Under the pieces are notes generated by a model, which was given only the letters and a program-made list of their open reading frames with translations, had not been told where the DNA came from and did no database searches. DNA of 64,000 bases from the NCBI GenBank assembly GCA_021789975.1, contig JAJYIT010000025.1:1-64000 (forward strand), given 5' to 3'. Source of the DNA: Bacteroidota bacterium (GTDB lineage: Bacteria; Bacteroidota; Ignavibacteria; Kryptoniales; JAKASW01). The position numbers and the translations under genes are program-made. This document shows positions 53,798-63,809 of this stretch, one piece after another. Each line of letters opens with the position of its first letter. Position 1 is the first letter of the stretch.

Positions 53798-54535
53798 ATG
53801 GCTGAGCAGAAGGATTTCTATCGTCGCCACCTGCCACATTGGCAGCCCTCGGATGCAACGTTCCATGTCGGATTTAGACTTGACGGCTCGCTGCCGGCGG
53901 AAGTAGTTGAGCGACTTCGCGCTGAGCGAGAGGAAGCTGCAAGGGAACTTGCCAAGGTTCAATCTTCTAATGAAGAAGACAAGAAGGAAATTCTGCAAGG
54001 GTTTCACTGGACACAATTCGAGAAGTTTGATGAATTGCTCGATGGAGTCTCATTGGGCCCAAGATGGCTGGCTCAACCGGAAGCTGCAGCAATCGTGCAA
54101 AAGGCGTTACATTTTTACGATCAAAGCAGATATGATTTGCTTGCCTATTCGATCATGTCAAATCATGTCCACGTCGTTGCCGTATGCTGGCGTCGCAACT
54201 CGTCTGTCGGGTCTCCAGACCCGACGCCTGCGGCAGAACCGTCCGAGAGGGGGAGGAATTTGATTCTCGACGGGACTGGAGTCCCGTCGTAAGTGGTAAC
54301 AGACATATTCGGATCTATAAAGAAGTACACCGCAAGGAGGATCAATAAGATTCTCCATCGTTCGGGTCCCTTCTGGATGGACGAAAGCTATGACCATGTG
54401 ATACGCACGGCAGATGAATTAGAACGCACTATCCAGTATGTGCTCAACAATCCGGTTAAGGCAGGATTAGTAGCATCCTGGGAAGAGTGGCCATGGTCTT
54501 ACATAAAACCCGGCTTGTTAAACCATGGAGGTTAA
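53798..54535 (+). pseudogene. REP-associated tyrosine transposase (RayT, Y1_Tnp family), interrupted by an in-frame TAA
   Basis: Residues 1-130 have the family start (YRRHLPHWQPSDATFHVGFR) and the HUH motif SNHVHVV near residue 128. A Ser/Pro-rich stretch encoded by two palindromes follows, ending at TAA 54290-54292. The same frame resumes with TDIFGSIKKYTARRINKIL (catalytic Tyr expected here), FWMDESYDHVIRTADELERT and NNPVKAGLVASWEEWPWSY to 54535. Joined, it is a complete RayT of about 245 residues carrying an inserted REP pair. These single-copy transposases cut and join REP hairpins. It lies between the flavoprotein and ThDP-enzyme genes. Confidence 0.85.
54206..54289. repeat. Pair of REP-like palindromes inside the transposase gene
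   Basis: Palindrome 1 (54206-54225): arms GTCGGGTCT / AGACCCGAC, 2-nt loop. Palindrome 2 (54268-54289): arms CGACGGGACT / AGTCCCGTCG, 2-nt loop. They are about 42 nt apart, the arrangement of a BIME-like unit, and lie just 3' of the HUH motif codons. Confidence 0.85.
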
Positions 54536-54544
54536 GGAGGCATT

Positions 54545-56275
54545 ATGAAAAAGACAGGAGCATCCCTGGCGGTTTACGCCCTGGAACAGCTTCCGATTCG
54601 ATACACCTTCGGGATTCCAGGTGTCCACAACACCGAGTTGTACGACGAGCTTGGGAGGTCCAGGAAGATCAGGCCGCTTCTCGTCACACATGAGTGCGGC
54701 GGCGCTTTCATGGCAGACGCGATCAGCCGGACTTCCGACGATATCGGAACTCTCGCAATTGTCCCGGGTGCCGGGATGACGAATGCACTCAGCGGAATCG
54801 GAGAGGCATTCCTCGACGGGATACCGATGCTCATCATATCGGGTGGAATCCGGCGTGACACCGGCAGGAGTTTTCAGATTCATGACGTGGATCAGCATAG
54901 AATCCTAAGTGGAATTACAAAGAGGACTTTCTTAATAAAAGATCACGAAGAGATTGTGCCGACCATCTTCGAGGCGTACCACGTTGCTATTTCGGGTGAG
55001 CCCGGTCCGGTGTTTGTCGAGATTTCCGCGAACATCCAGCTTTTCGAAGGAGAAGCAGGCGATTATGAATCGTGCAAGCTACTCCCAATTGATAGCGCAC
55101 CGGTTGATAACAGTCTCATCGCCATGGCCTCCGATCTGCTCGCTCGAAGCACTCATCCGGGAATCTTCGCGGGGTGGGGTGCGAGATACGCGACAGATCA
55201 GCTTATTGAGATTGCGGAATTGCTGGAGGCACCTGTGTCCACGACTTTGCAGGGCCTGAGCGTGTTCCCCGGTTCGCACCCGCTTTTTGCCGGCATGGGA
55301 TTCGGCCCGGCAGCAGTACCGGCGGCGGAGAACGCATTCAAGAAATGCGACTGCCTCCTTGCAGTAGGCACCCGGTTCGGAGAGATACCGACTGGAAGTT
55401 TTGGAGTCCATGTTCCAACAAACCTGGTCCACATCGATATTAATCCTGCCGTCTTCGATAAGAACTATCCGGCTATGGTCGCGATTGAAGGAGATGCGCG
55501 TGAAGGACTTGCAAGAATTCTTGAAGCGTTGAAAGAAATCAACCCAGCACCGAGAAGGGAGTCAATCAGGAAACAAATTGCAGCTGATAGAGAATCGTAC
55601 CTCAACGAGTGGAGGAAATTGAAAACCGACCGGGTGAATCCTGCGATGTTCTTCGACGTACTGCGTGCGCGGCTTTCCGAGGACGCCATTGTTGCGGTGG
55701 ACGATGGTAACCACACTTACCTCGCAGCGGAGCTTTTCACTTCATTGATGTCACGGCGTTTCATCAGTCCGACTGATTTCAATTGCATGGGTTATTGCAT
55801 ACCGGCAGCGATCGGTGCAAAGCTGGCCAACCCGGATAAGCAAGTCATCGGCATCGTGGGCGACGGATCTTTCATGATGACATGCATGGAGATTATGACC
55901 GCTGCCCGTGAGAAAGTTGGAGTAGTATACTTTCTCTTCAGTGACGGTGAATTATCCCAGATATCGCAAGGGCAAGAGAGAACATATCGAAGAAAGACTT
56001 GCACTGTCTTCGGAGAACTTAAACTTGAAGGCTTGGCTTTTACCCTCGGAGCAGGGTACAAGGAAATAAACAAGGACGAAGAAGCAGGATCGGTTATTGA
56101 AAATTCTCTGGAGCTTGCTGCGAGCGGAATCCCGGTAATTGTCAACGTAAGAATTGAATATGAAAAGGCGACGAGATTCACATCGGGAGTCGTCAAGAAC
56201 GTTTTCAAAAAGTTCCCGACAAAGGACAAGGTTAGATTTGCAACAAGGTCGGCAAAGCGGAAAATCACCGGTTAG
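54545..56275 (+). CDS. Thiamine-diphosphate-dependent enzyme (acetolactate synthase-like)
   Basis: 576 residues in three domains. The Pyr domain has the catalytic Glu in THECGGAFMAD (near residue 50); the central domain GIFAGWGARYATDQLIEIAE; the PP domain has GDGSFMMTCMEI (near 439). In the ThDP motif the residue after about 25 positions is normally Asn (FND); here it is Ser (FSDGELSQIS, residue 466, codon AGT 55940-55942). Relatives include acetolactate synthase, oxalyl-CoA decarboxylase and benzoylformate decarboxylase, so a 2-keto acid is the likely substrate. AAGGAGG precedes the ATG. Confidence 0.88.
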   Translation: MKKTGASLAVYALEQLPIRYTFGIPGVHNTELYDELGRSRKIRPLLVTHECGGAFMADAISRTSDDIGTLAIVPGAGMTNALSGIGEAFLDGIPMLIISGGIRRDTGRSFQIHDVDQHRILSGITKRTFLIKDHEEIVPTIFEAYHVAISGEPGPVFVEISANIQLFEGEAGDYESCKLLPIDSAPVDNSLIAMASDLLARSTHPGIFAGWGARYATDQLIEIAELLEAPVSTTLQGLSVFPGSHPLFAGMGFGPAAVPAAENAFKKCDCLLAVGTRFGEIPTGSFGVHVPTNLVHIDINPAVFDKNYPAMVAIEGDAREGLARILEALKEINPAPRRESIRKQIAADRESYLNEWRKLKTDRVNPAMFFDVLRARLSEDAIVAVDDGNHTYLAAELFTSLMSRRFISPTDFNCMGYCIPAAIGAKLANPDKQVIGIVGDGSFMMTCMEIMTAAREKVGVVYFLFSDGELSQISQGQERTYRRKTCTVFGELKLEGLAFTLGAGYKEINKDEEAGSVIENSLELAASGIPVIVNVRIEYEKATRFTSGVVKNVFKKFPTKDKVRFATRSAKRKITG

Positions 56276-56429
56276 CTTGACAATCTAACTGATGGGTACT
56301 AAATAATATCGACGATATAAGCCAGGGTAAACTTTAGAATGGGCTGGGTTGGGAATCTCGGTGAAACAGGACCCCTGAATAATGTGCCATTGCCGCTTCA
56401 AAACACAAATTGAAGAAGGAGATGCACGA

Positions 56430-56738
56430 ATGCGGAAAGAAAGACTCATCCACGGTGGCGGATGCGTTGGGTTAATTTCAACGGGGAAGAACCACTGGCG
56501 TTTCTTCATCCCCCTGTTTGTCATCTACTGGATAGTTGGTTTCATCACCAATTATTTGAGGGCTCACCAGGGGACTTCGACGATCCTTTACTGCAGCGTG
56601 GAATTCTTCGGTATCTTCATCGACGCTGTGTGGATGGGGTATTTCGCTTTTGCTTTTATCATACAGACGCAAGTGGAGGAGCTGTGTCGTTCATGCAGTT
56701 CCTCAAGTCCGATACGAACCGGATTAAGACTTCGCTGA
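56430..56738 (+). CDS. Small two-TM membrane protein
   Basis: 102 residues from ATG 56430 with AAGGAG eight bases upstream. TM1 about 22-42 (FFIPLFVIYWIVGFITNYL), TM2 about 57-78 (EFFGIFIDAVWMGYFAFAF). The last residues are Ser/Arg-rich; in a neighbouring frame the same DNA reads SFMQFLKSDTNRIKTSLM, more natural as a tail, so a late frameshift near 56690 is possible. No family is recognised. It precedes the stomatin gene on the same strand by 38 nt. Confidence 0.55.
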   Translation: MRKERLIHGGGCVGLISTGKNHWRFFIPLFVIYWIVGFITNYLRAHQGTSTILYCSVEFFGIFIDAVWMGYFAFAFIIQTQVEELCRSCSSSSPIRTGLRLR

Positions 56739-56776
56739 TGTGAATCGAAAACTGAAACTAGAAAGGAGATATTATC

Positions 56777-57676
56777 ATGGATACTCAAGGCGGTATGTCG
56801 GCACTCTGGATCATTCTGGTGATCATCACTATTCTCGTATTCTTCTGGGGCATACGAATCGTGCGGCCGACGCATCGTGCTCTTATCGAACGGCTCGGTA
56901 AGTATAAGAAATTTGCCCAGCCGGGCTTTCACTGGGTCATCCCGGTGATAGACAGGATGATAAAGATTAACATTACCGAGAAACTCGTGGCGGCGGAGCC
57001 ACAAGAGATCATTACCAACGACAATTTGAACGCTACCGTCGACGCTCAGATCTATTACAAGATCAAAGAAGGCGAAGACGATGTTAAGAAAAGCCAGTAC
57101 AATGTGAACAATGTGGAGTACCAGATAGTCAATCTGACAAGGACAACGCTGCGCAACATCCTCGGCACTTTGACGTTGAAGTCTGCCAACAGTGAACGAG
57201 GTCGGATCAACAAAGAACTAATCGAGATACTTGTCCGTGAAACCGGAAGCTGGGGAATCGAAATAGTTAGAGCAGAGTTGAAGGAAATCGATCCTCCAGA
57301 GGATGTTCAGGAGACGATGAACAAAATAGTAAAAGCGGAAAATGAAAAGATTGCCGCCATAGATTTTGCGACCGCGGCAGAGACTTCAGCCGACGGTGAG
57401 AAGCGTGCAGCGATCAAGAAGGCAGAAGGTGTGAAGCAATCGCAGATTCTTGAGGCTGAAGGGGAAGCCGAAGCAATCAGACTCGTCAACGAGGCGGCTA
57501 ACCAGTACTTTGTCGGGAATGCGCAGCTGCTTAAGCGGCTTGAGACTGTCCAGGCTTCGCTGCAGCAAAACACGAAGATCGTCGTCCCCGCCAATCAAGA
57601 ACTGGTCAATGTCATCGGCGACATGGCGGGCATCGTGCCAGTAAGGAGAGATGGCGGAAGCACGGGAGGGAAATAG
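56777..57676 (+). CDS. SPFH/stomatin-family membrane protein (paraslipin-like)
   Basis: 299 residues. One N-terminal TM (ALWIILVIITILVFFWGI), then the SPFH domain (RALIERLGKYKKFAQPGFHW, IPVIDRMIKINITEK, AEPQEIITNDNLNATVDAQI) and a long coiled coil (KIVKAENEKIAAIDFATAA, EAEGEAEAIRLVNEA). Stomatin-like proteins form membrane microdomain scaffolds and often modulate proteases of the NfeD/FtsH type. The C-terminus NVIGDMAGIVPVRRDGG resembles QmcA. AAGGAG precedes the ATG. Confidence 0.93.
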   Translation: MDTQGGMSALWIILVIITILVFFWGIRIVRPTHRALIERLGKYKKFAQPGFHWVIPVIDRMIKINITEKLVAAEPQEIITNDNLNATVDAQIYYKIKEGEDDVKKSQYNVNNVEYQIVNLTRTTLRNILGTLTLKSANSERGRINKELIEILVRETGSWGIEIVRAELKEIDPPEDVQETMNKIVKAENEKIAAIDFATAAETSADGEKRAAIKKAEGVKQSQILEAEGEAEAIRLVNEAANQYFVGNAQLLKRLETVQASLQQNTKIVVPANQELVNVIGDMAGIVPVRRDGGSTGGK

Positions 57677-57707
57677 GACCGGCAGATAAAGGCACATCGG
57701 ATCAACT

Positions 57708-58196
57708 TTGGAAAACGACGAAGCGGGAGGCGTCACCTGTTCAAATTGCGGCAATCCCGTCAACGACGATGATGATTTTTGTCCGCGTTGCGGCTCGATC
57801 TTTTCAGACAGTGTGTTTTGTGACAAACACGAGCGCGTCGAGGCGGAAGGAGTTTGCATAGTCTGCGGGGTGCCATGTTGTGACGATTGCGGCACAGACG
57901 TCGATGGCATTTTCCTCTGCAACCGACACAGCGACTACGAGATTTACGAAGGAATGGTCAAAGTCTTCGGCAACGAGGATGAAGCGAAGGTAGAAATTGC
58001 AAAATCGCGACTCGAGAAGGCCGGCTTACATCCGGAATTGTTTCACCTCCGGAGGTCGAAAGACGGAGGGCACGTAGAATACGAACTCTTCGAAAGCGGA
58101 GAAGATTTTAATTCAAGCGAGATAAAGTTGATGGTGCCTTGCGAGGAAGCGGAGAAGGCTGAGGAAGTGCTCAGGAACAGCCAGGGTTTTCCTTAG
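57708..58196 (+). CDS. Zinc-ribbon and B-box-like finger protein
   Basis: 162 residues, TTG start. A first C4 ribbon (CSNCGNPVNDDDDFCPRCG, residues about 11-29) is followed by a B-box-type finger (FCDKHERVEAEGVCIVCG, then PCCDDCGTDV and LCNRHSD, residues 38-75). The C-terminal half (MVKVFGNEDEAKVEIAKSRL, EKAGLHPELFHLR, MVPCEEAEKAEEVL) is of the DUF2007/putative signal-transducing type. It is a soluble, probably regulatory protein; it follows the stomatin gene by 31 nt. No partner is known. Confidence 0.8.
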   Translation: MENDEAGGVTCSNCGNPVNDDDDFCPRCGSIFSDSVFCDKHERVEAEGVCIVCGVPCCDDCGTDVDGIFLCNRHSDYEIYEGMVKVFGNEDEAKVEIAKSRLEKAGLHPELFHLRRSKDGGHVEYELFESGEDFNSSEIKLMVPCEEAEKAEEVLRNSQGFP

Positions 58197-58576
58197 GCTG
58201 GATACCGCATACATCCTGAGGACAGATTAGCTTCAGCGACGTCTCACTCGCACATGCGCAAGGCATCGGAGAAGGATCAGTCGAGAGTGTCACATTGCGG
58301 TTGTTATCGGTTATTTCCAAAGTTTTTGAGCCATTGTTTGGAGTCGCCGGTAAATTGATTTTCAGGGCCAGTCGGGTTATATTTTTGGTCAAAGCGGCAT
58401 TGCCCATCGACGTTGGGAATTGCGAGATGTACTCCGAAACTCTGATTCGAGAGGGCGCAGTCGGTTTTCGAGTCTCTCCTGATTGGAGCAATTATCCAGG
58501 AAAGGCCGTTCTGTTTACCTAATTTATTGATCCGCCAAACGCGGAAAGACTATGTTCGAGAGGAAGTTTTTCTAAG
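58197..58576. other. Intergenic region before the PpiD-like gene
   Basis: 380 bp. Frames up to 106 codons exist on the minus strand but are rich in Thr/Asn/Pro, overlap the zinc-ribbon gene and have no site. The end of this stretch holds the GAGGAAG site of the PpiD-like gene. No repeat or hairpin stood out. Confidence 0.45.
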
Positions 58577-60697
58577 ATGGCAGTAATGAGCAAAATGCGG
58601 GATAACATGCCCGCAATTCTAGTCGGTCTTTTAATTCTTTTCGTTGCTATGATTGTCTTCGAGTGGGGCATGGATATCACCGGCCGCAACAACATGCAGT
58701 ACACCGGAAACGTGATCGGTAAGGTTAATGGCGAGGAGATAACATATCCTGATTTTGAGAAGGCGTTGAACAACGCAGTCGAGCAGTACAGGACCAGCAC
58801 CAAGAAGGATCCTGATAGCCAGACGATGTCCGAGCTCCGGGACGAAATCTGGAACCAGATGGTCAACCAGATTCTGATCAAGCAAGCTGCACGGCGGCTT
58901 GGCATAGTTGTGACAGATCAGGAAATTGTGAATTGGGTTACGAACAACCCTGAGACGCTGCCGGACCCGATTAAGAAATACTTTGAAGATTCTACGGGCC
59001 ACATTAATCGCCAGATCTTGCAGGGGGCACTTTCATCGACCAGACCGGACGTCGAGCAATTTTGGACGAGTGTTCAGGAGTACTTGCAGCAGCAGCGATT
59101 GCAGGACAAACTTGCGAGCCGCTTGTACAGCGCAGTCAGGATTCCTGAAAGCACACTAAGAATGCAGTTCGAGCAACAGAACGAGAAGCTAAATGCCGCC
59201 TATGTTCTCTTTCCTGCCGCAACCCTTTTCCCTGATTCGACGATAAAGGTTAGCGAATCGGAAATGCGTGATTATTACTACTCTCACCAGGACGAATATA
59301 AAACTCAACCAACACGTGCGCTTAAGTACGTTGTGCTGCCGGTTGTTCCGTCAGCGCAGGACTCTGCCGACATCAAGAGTGAGATTGATCGCGTCGCAGC
59401 GCTTGCTCAGACCGGGACAGACTTCATTGAACTTGTAAAAGAATATTCCGACACGCCATACAACGATAAATTTGTCAGCCACGGTCAACTCGATCCTGCC
59501 ATTGAGGAAGAAGCACTTGCTGCCAAGAAAGGCCAGATTGTCGGTCCGTTTCTAGCATCCGACGGGTACCACCTAATAAAGATCATGGACGAGCAGACGG
59601 GCAAGAACGAGTACGTGCACGCTGCTCACATTCTGATCCACGTAATTCCCGGCCCTGATTCAATGTCCTCATACAAGGTTGCGGACAGGATCATTAAGGA
59701 AGCAAGGTCCGGAGCGAATTTTGCGGCTCTTGCCGAGAAATATTCTCAGGACCCCGGAAGTGCATCTCGCGGCGGCGATCTCGGTTGGTTCGGTAAGGGA
59801 ATGATGGTCGCTCCTTTTGAGAAGGCGGCATTTGCAGCGCGAGTAGGTCAGGTCGTCGGTCCCGTCAGAACACAGTTCGGTCTGCATATAATTAAAGTCC
59901 TTGGGAAGGATTCCCGCGAGCTGAAAATTGCTGATATCAAGATGGGGATAAAGACGTCGGGTCAGACTAAAGAAGACATAAAGCAGCGCGCCGAGGATTT
60001 TATATATGTTGCAAAACAAGATGGATTTGACAAAGCGGCAAACACTATTCGTGTTGGCGTTCAGCAAACTCCACCTTTTGCCAAAGGCGGATTTATCCCG
60101 ACAGTTGGGAATTACCCCGAAACTGCGACATGGGCATTCAAAGGATCACTTGGTGCTATCAGCAGCGTTACCACGATCAGCCAGGGCGACGCCGTATTTA
60201 TGATCAGCGGAATCAAGAATGCCGGAGTAACGCCGTTCCGCGATCTGAAGATGCAGATCAATAATATACTTGTGAGTAAGAAGCAGATAGATAAGGCCCT
60301 CGTGTATGCCACCGGGCTCGAGAAGAAGCTCTCCCCAACGGACAGTTTGAATAAGATGGTACAGTTAGACCCCAGGTTGCGCTACGCGGTTACTGGCCAA
60401 TTTCCCCCGGCCTCTTATGTGCCGGGTGTCGGGCGGGACTACGCTTTTGTGGCAGAAGCGAATCGTCTAAATCCCGGCCAGATATCTAAACCAGTAGCGG
60501 GTTCATCGGGAGTCTACATCATCCAGCTCTTGAGCAAGACGCCTTTTGATTCGACTTCCTTCAAGATACAGCGGATGACCATGATGCAACAGCAGATGCA
60601 ACAGGAGAAGCAAAGGATCGTTAGCGACTGGTTGCAGAATTTGAAGAATTCTGCGTCGATTGTTGACAACAGGTCGCGATTCTTCACCAGTCAATGA
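58577..60697 (+). CDS. PpiD/SurA-like periplasmic peptidyl-prolyl isomerase (membrane-anchored)
   Basis: 706 residues. A short cytoplasmic start and one TM (PAILVGLLILFVAMIVFEWG, residues 11-30) anchor it in the inner membrane. A SurA_N-like chaperone region follows (ITYPDFEKALNNAVEQY, ELRDEIWNQMVNQILIKQA). Parvulin-type units at about 230-350 and 350-450 carry HAAHILIHVIPG and SRGGDLGWFGKGMMVAPFE, then VGPVRTQFGLHIIKV. It helps fold outer-membrane proteins leaving the Sec translocon. The stop overlaps the next barrel-protein gene by four bases. Confidence 0.92.
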   Translation: MAVMSKMRDNMPAILVGLLILFVAMIVFEWGMDITGRNNMQYTGNVIGKVNGEEITYPDFEKALNNAVEQYRTSTKKDPDSQTMSELRDEIWNQMVNQILIKQAARRLGIVVTDQEIVNWVTNNPETLPDPIKKYFEDSTGHINRQILQGALSSTRPDVEQFWTSVQEYLQQQRLQDKLASRLYSAVRIPESTLRMQFEQQNEKLNAAYVLFPAATLFPDSTIKVSESEMRDYYYSHQDEYKTQPTRALKYVVLPVVPSAQDSADIKSEIDRVAALAQTGTDFIELVKEYSDTPYNDKFVSHGQLDPAIEEEALAAKKGQIVGPFLASDGYHLIKIMDEQTGKNEYVHAAHILIHVIPGPDSMSSYKVADRIIKEARSGANFAALAEKYSQDPGSASRGGDLGWFGKGMMVAPFEKAAFAARVGQVVGPVRTQFGLHIIKVLGKDSRELKIADIKMGIKTSGQTKEDIKQRAEDFIYVAKQDGFDKAANTIRVGVQQTPPFAKGGFIPTVGNYPETATWAFKGSLGAISSVTTISQGDAVFMISGIKNAGVTPFRDLKMQINNILVSKKQIDKALVYATGLEKKLSPTDSLNKMVQLDPRLRYAVTGQFPPASYVPGVGRDYAFVAEANRLNPGQISKPVAGSSGVYIIQLLSKTPFDSTSFKIQRMTMMQQQMQQEKQRIVSDWLQNLKNSASIVDNRSRFFTSQ

Positions 60698-61440
60698 AAT
60701 CTATCGCAGCACTTCTAACTGCTTGCGCTATTACATTTTTATCACGACCTGCCCGGCTTTGTGGGCAGTCGATCTCGGATGTTGTCACATCTTCGGCTCC
60801 GAAGATTCAAGTCGGCGGCTTCATGGATTATGTCACCTCTGCGAGAGTTTATCCCGCCTCGCGCGATCAAGATCCTTCAATCAAGATCACATATAACGAC
60901 TTCGGAGCATTCTTCTCGTATGGAGGAGATGTAAGACTCGATCTGTCGCCAACCAGTGCTGTAGGTATCATCGTCCAACCTGTAAGTACAAGCGAATCGA
61001 TAGGCACCATTTACGGATACAACTCGTCAGGTACCTACGTGGGTATTCCGGTGAGAGACGGCTTTTCCCTCTGGCTGCTGGAAGCCAACGGGTATTTCAG
61101 CATACCGGTGGTTCAGAATCAGTGGAACATATACCTGGGGGGCGGCCCTGACATTTGCCTTGGAAAACGTGACCTTTCAATCGGTGCCGCAGTTGCGAAT
61201 TCGCCGCTTAGTGTCACTGCAGGAATACAGGTGGCAATGGGTGTTTCTTACATGTTCGAAAAAGATCTGGGTCTCCGCTGGGAATTCAAATTCAGGTCAC
61301 CTGAATTCAATACGACTTCTACCTTTCAATCGGCCTATACGGACTACAACGGGCTAAGAGTGGCTTTGCCGCAGACACAGTACGGGAAGGTGAACGTAGA
61401 CGGGACAAACTTCACTTTGGAAGCGTTCTACGAGTTTTAG
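60694..61440 (+). CDS. Outer-membrane protein, unrecognised
   Basis: 248 residues. A signal peptide (MKSIAALLTACAITFLSRPA then RLCGQ) precedes amphipathic strands (APKIQVGGFMDYVTSARVYP, GGDVRLDLSPTSAVGIIVQP, FSLWLLEANGYFSIPVVQNQ, GLRWEFKFRSPEFN) and a terminal FTLEAFYEF, the aromatic end of outer-membrane barrels. Its ATG overlaps the stop of the PpiD-like gene (ATGA), so this barrel is translated together with a folding factor for such proteins. Function unknown. Confidence 0.82.
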   Translation: MKSIAALLTACAITFLSRPARLCGQSISDVVTSSAPKIQVGGFMDYVTSARVYPASRDQDPSIKITYNDFGAFFSYGGDVRLDLSPTSAVGIIVQPVSTSESIGTIYGYNSSGTYVGIPVRDGFSLWLLEANGYFSIPVVQNQWNIYLGGGPDICLGKRDLSIGAAVANSPLSVTAGIQVAMGVSYMFEKDLGLRWEFKFRSPEFNTTSTFQSAYTDYNGLRVALPQTQYGKVNVDGTNFTLEAFYEF

Positions 61441-61520
61441 ATCTTACCTCGCCTGAATCACAGTCTCTCTACTTAGCGTAAAAGGATTGACAGATTATGT
61501 GGAGTTAATCCGCATAAGGT

Positions 61521-62033
61521 ATGGACCAAATCGTTTTAACAGGCGGTCCAAAAGGCGAAGGGAAAACGACCATAGCGACGAGGCCGCTGTCAGATTGTCG
61601 AGCAGTGAACGAGTTTGTGGAACCTGACGCTATTGCACAGGGTCTTTCCGCTTTCAACACAGCCTCGGTTTCAATAAGCGCAGGTAATTGATGCTTTGCA
61701 GGATAGAAGGAGCTTGTATCTCACGGGCTAAGCTTCGCATTTGAGACTGCCATGGCATCGAAGGTGTTCGCTAAAATACTAACAGATGCTTAGCCAAAGG
61801 GTTACCGCTTGAACATGATTTTTGTCTGGTTGCGATCAGTTGCCCTGGCGATTGGGAAGGTGAAAGCGAGATCTCAGAGTGGTTGTCATTCTGTCGCAGA
61901 AGAGATAGATAAGAGGCGGAGACCGGGGTATCCCATCGCCATTTGGAAGGATGGCAAAGCAGTCGTCGGAAAAGTGGAAGAGGTTATTCCGGACTATCGG
62001 TCCAAGTACAAGAAGCTTGAATCAGACAAGTAA
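61521..62033 (+). pseudogene. Zeta-toxin-like kinase relic with three in-frame stops
   Basis: The frame from ATG 61521 reads MDQIVLTGGPKGEGKTTIAT (P-loop GGPKGEGKTT; normally GPNGAGKTT) and EFVEPDAIAQGLSAFNTASV, the zeta-toxin/UDP-GlcNAc-kinase-type start. It then hits TGA (61689), TAG (61704) and TAG (61791) but continues without any frameshift as KELVSHGLSFAFETAMASKV, then GYRLNMIFVWLRSVALAIGK and VAEEIDKRRRPGYP to 62033. These are recognisable parts of the same fold. The tail (YPIAIWKDGKAVVGKVEEVI) instead resembles small antitoxin-like proteins usually found before such toxins, so a deletion has probably fused two genes. Not functional. Confidence 0.75.
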
Positions 62034-62095
62034 AAATGACGTCGCCGCATGTCTTAAGAGAGCGTGATCGGAATGATGTCTGAATAAAGAGGCTG

Positions 62096-63367
<1,272 letters not shown>

Positions 63368-63467
63368 TTAACTCCCGATTCAACAAAAAGGCCGTGCCTG
63401 ATCGCCCTGCACTCCAAGTCGAAGTTCGCAGGACTCTCCCGGATCGGACTTGATAGACTAGTAAAGA

Positions 63468-63809
63468 TTAGGCGAGGGCTTTAACTGCATCTTCTACAGA
63501 TTCATGCAGCTCAAAGATCTGGTTCAACTTCGTGATCTTAAGGAGATCAAAAACTCGCGGGCTGACATTTGCAACTTTCAAGTTCCCGTTCACCTGATGG
63601 ACCGCGTTCAGGCTTGCGATAAGAATTCCGAGTCCGCTGCTGTTAATGTGCTCTACGGATTTCATATCGAGCACGAATTTGTTTTTCCCTTTTCCGATCA
63701 ACTTCTGTAATTCATCGTTGAAGCCCATGGCATCCGGCCCTCCGATGATATTGCCTTCAATTTCAAATACTACGATCCCGCCGTCAAGCTCTTTTTGCCG
63801 CAACTTCAT
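63468..63809 (-). CDS. STAS-domain anti-anti-sigma-like protein
   Basis: 113 residues from ATG 63809. The STAS pattern is plain: IVVFEIEGNIIGGPDAMGFN, then FVLDMKSVEHINSSGLGILI with the phosphorylatable Ser at SSGLG (near residue 59), and LKVANVSPRVFDLLKITKLN with the tail VEDAVKALA. Such proteins are switched by anti-sigma kinases and SpoIIE-type phosphatases; a phosphatase of that kind lies at 40.2 kb, though no kinase of the RsbW type is present. The start overlaps the end of secF by 26 bases, so it is read with it. Confidence 0.9.
   Translation of the reverse strand: MKLRQKELDGGIVVFEIEGNIIGGPDAMGFNDELQKLIGKGKNKFVLDMKSVEHINSSGLGILIASLNAVHQVNGNLKVANVSPRVFDLLKITKLNQIFELHESVEDAVKALA

Noticed and set aside
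58171-58491. 106-codon minus-strand frame before the PpiD-like gene
   Set aside because: It overlaps the zinc-ribbon gene, has no ribosome site and an unusual composition.
101-62033. Stop-codon reassignment (amber or opal read as sense)
   Set aside because: In-frame TAG, TGA and TAA all occur in the broken genes, and the intact genes here use all three as normal ends. The affected genes are also damaged in other ways.
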